From an uncultured bacterium (GTDB lineage Bacteria > Patescibacteriota > Saccharimonadia > Saccharimonadales > Saccharimonadaceae), in the NCBI GenBank assembly GCA_937930585.1, contig CALHCA010000040.1, positions 1 to 6,539 of the forward strand: 6,539 nt of DNA, given 5' to 3'. The translations under genes and the position numbers were made by a program. Numbering within the stretch: the first letter of the stretch is position 1; each line of letters begins with the position of its first letter. Positions 5,192 through 6,539 of this stretch are shown one piece after another. The notes beneath the pieces are model-generated. The model was not told the origin of the DNA. It did no database searches and worked only from the letters and a program-made list of their open reading frames with translations.

Positions 5192-6539
5192 CTAAAGAAT
5201 ATTTTTAAGGTATTTTCCCGTCCAGCTTTTTTGAACTTTCGAAACCTGTTCTGGAGTTCCAGTCGCCACAACAGTTCCACCGCCAGCCCCACCTTCGGGA
5301 CCCATATCAATTAGCCAGTCAGCACTTTTAACAACATCTAAATTATGTTCAATAATCACCATTGAATTACCAGCATCAACCAAACGATTCAAAATCGAAA
5401 GCAATCTTTTTACGTCAGCATTATGTAGTCCAGTCGTAGGCTCGTCCAGAATATACATTGTTTTACCAGTTGAAGCCCGAGCGAGCTCAGTAGCAAGTTT
5501 AATTCGTTGCGCTTCACCGCCTGAAAAAGTTGTTGCAGGCTGCCCGAGTTTAATATAACCCAAACCAACTTCTTGAATAGTCTTTAATTTTCGATGGATC
5601 GCAGGAATATTTTCGAAAAATTCCGTTGCTTCGTCAATTGTCATCTCCAAGACATCTGAAATTGTTTTTCCTTTATAAAGAATCTCCAGCGCCTCGCGAT
5701 TATATCGCTTTCCATGGCAAACATCACATTCTACATAAACATCTGGCAAAAAATGCATCTCAATTTTAATTACGCCATCACCCTGACAATTCTCACAGCG
5801 GCCACCTTTAACGTTAAAGCTAAATCGACCAGCTTTATATCCACGGATATTTGCTTCAGGCGTGCCAGCAAAAAGTTCACGAATTTGAGTGAAAACGCCC
5901 GTGTAAGTTGCTGGATTCGAACGCGGCGTGCGACCAATTGCGCTCTGATCAATCACAATTGCTTTATCAAGTTTTTCCAAACCTAAAATTTCATCATGCG
6001 CACCAGGAACTTCTTGCGCGCGGTGCTTTCGTGATAACAATTCTTTACTTAAAATTTCATTCACTAAGGTAGATTTTCCGCTACCCGAAACCCCCGAAAC
6101 TACCGTCATTACGCCCAACGGAATTTCAACGTCGATATTTTTCAGGTTATTTTCGCGCGCATTTTTAATCAATAATTTTTCATTTTTCTGAATTTTTCGG
6201 CGCTTTTTTGGTGTTTGAATTTTATCTTCGCCACTCAAAAATTGCCCCGTTAAAGATTTGGGATTTTTCGAAACCTCTTCAGGTGTGCCTGAAGCCACAA
6301 TCATTCCACCATTTACGCCAGCGCCAGGACCAACATCAACTAACCAATCTGCCGCCCGAATCGTATCTTCATCATGCTCAACAACTAGCACCGTATTATT
6401 TAAATCACGGAGATTTTTTAGCGTCGCAATTAGTTTGTCGTTATCTCGCTGATGAAGGCCAATTGAAGGCTCATCTAAAACATAAATCACGCCTTGAAGC
6501 CCTGAACCGATCTGCGTCGCCAAACGAATCCGCTGCGCC
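5192..6539 (-). CDS. uvrA: UvrABC system protein A, C-terminal half (partial)
   Basis: UvrA is the damage-recognition ATPase of nucleotide excision repair; it dimerises and loads UvrB onto damaged DNA. The window holds the last 448 residues of a protein usually about 940 long, with the N-terminal part beyond position 6539. The fragment opens inside the first ABC signature (A-Q-R-I-R-L), so a start at the TTG at 6523 would be false. In order follow: Walker [15 protein letters not shown] (about 19-32), first switch His (about 55), second Walker A G-V-S-G-S-G-K-S (149-156), the zinc module C-x2-C-x19-C-x2-C (Cys 248, 251, 271, 274) with the usual M-H-F-L-P-D-V inside, signature F-S-G-G-E (338-342), Walker B Y-I-L-D-E-P (362-367) and switch His398. 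Nothing is broken. There is no clear terminator before galE, so some read-through is likely. Confidence 0.97.
   Translation of the reverse strand, partial: AQRIRLATQIGSGLQGVIYVLDEPSIGLHQRDNDKLIATLKNLRDLNNTVLVVEHDEDTIRAADWLVDVGPGAGVNGGMIVASGTPEEVSKNPKSLTGQFLSGEDKIQTPKKRRKIQKNEKLLIKNARENNLKNIDVEIPLGVMTVVSGVSGSGKSTLVNEILSKELLSRKHRAQEVPGAHDEILGLEKLDKAIVIDQSAIGRTPRSNPATYTGVFTQIRELFAGTPEANIRGYKAGRFSFNVKGGRCENCQGDGVIKIEMHFLPDVYVECDVCHGKRYNREALEILYKGKTISDVLEMTIDEATEFFENIPAIHRKLKTIQEVGLGYIKLGQPATTFSGGEAQRIKLATELARASTGKTMYILDEPTTGLHNADVKRLLSILNRLVDAGNSMVIIEHNLDVVKSADWLIDMGPEGGAGGGTVVATGTPEQVSKVQKSWTGKYLKNIL

Noticed and set aside
81..5194. Absence of TGA stops as a sign of a UGA-reassigned genetic code
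   Set aside because: All six stops are TAA or TAG, but this is common in AT-rich genomes, and no in-frame TGA interrupts any conserved protein, so the standard code explains everything.
5714..6452. Plus- and minus-strand frames inside uvrA (5714-5986, 5770-5952, 6258-6452)
   Set aside because: All are in other frames of the well-conserved uvrA and show no domain or start signal.
1..6539. CRISPR arrays, tRNA or rRNA genes, insertion sequences
   Set aside because: No regularly spaced direct repeats, no cloverleaf-like or rRNA stretches and no transposase were found; nearly all the window is taken up by six ordinary coding genes.

Overview
The window is AT-rich bacterial chromosomal DNA, and every supported gene lies on the minus strand (transcription runs right to left). 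Codons are AT-rich at the third position, gene spacing is very tight, Shine-Dalgarno sites are clear, and the standard code suffices: no in-frame TGA interrupts any gene, and the six stops are TAA or TAG. Together with the style of the UvrA and PspC proteins, this suggests a small-genome bacterium of the Patescibacteria/CPR group, perhaps a Saccharibacterium. That placement is inference only; no rRNA or other strong marker is present, and an AT-rich Gram-positive remains possible.

Layout from right to left, in transcription order. (1) 6539-5192: the C-terminal half of uvrA (nucleotide excision repair), cut by the window edge. (2) 5191-5115: a short gap with two overlapping candidate promoters for galE. 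(3) 5114-4101: galE, UDP-glucose 4-epimerase; its numbering matches E. coli GalE residue for residue at the catalytic positions, and it carries Cys at position 299. (4) 4100-4009: a strong UUCG-loop terminator for galE, then the promoter of the next operon, whose -35 box sits inside an inverted repeat. (5) 4008-81: a compact four-gene operon: a PadR-family repressor, a three-part membrane protein (helical N-terminal domain, PspC domain with further membrane helices, beta-rich 'toastrack' C-terminal domain), an ABC ATPase of the MacB/LolD type, and its FtsX/MacB-type permease. Gaps within it are 8 bp, 13 bp and an 8-bp overlap. A hairpin terminator at 72-42 closes it.

The four-gene operon is the most interesting part. 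PadR regulators next to helical-domain/PspC/toastrack membrane proteins are a recognised theme in envelope-stress sensing. Here the pair is joined in one transcript to a split MacB-type ABC pump with no membrane-fusion partner in the window. The likely logic (inference) is that PadR represses the operon, the PspC/toastrack protein senses or buffers membrane damage, and the ABC pair expels an envelope-active compound or moves a lipid or lipoprotein. uvrA and galE look like ordinary housekeeping genes.

At the DNA level, the palindrome TTCGAA occurs about 27 times across all genes, in all three reading frames, and also in a terminator loop. This is far above what base composition predicts. Positions 1-41 are T-rich and hold nothing I can support.
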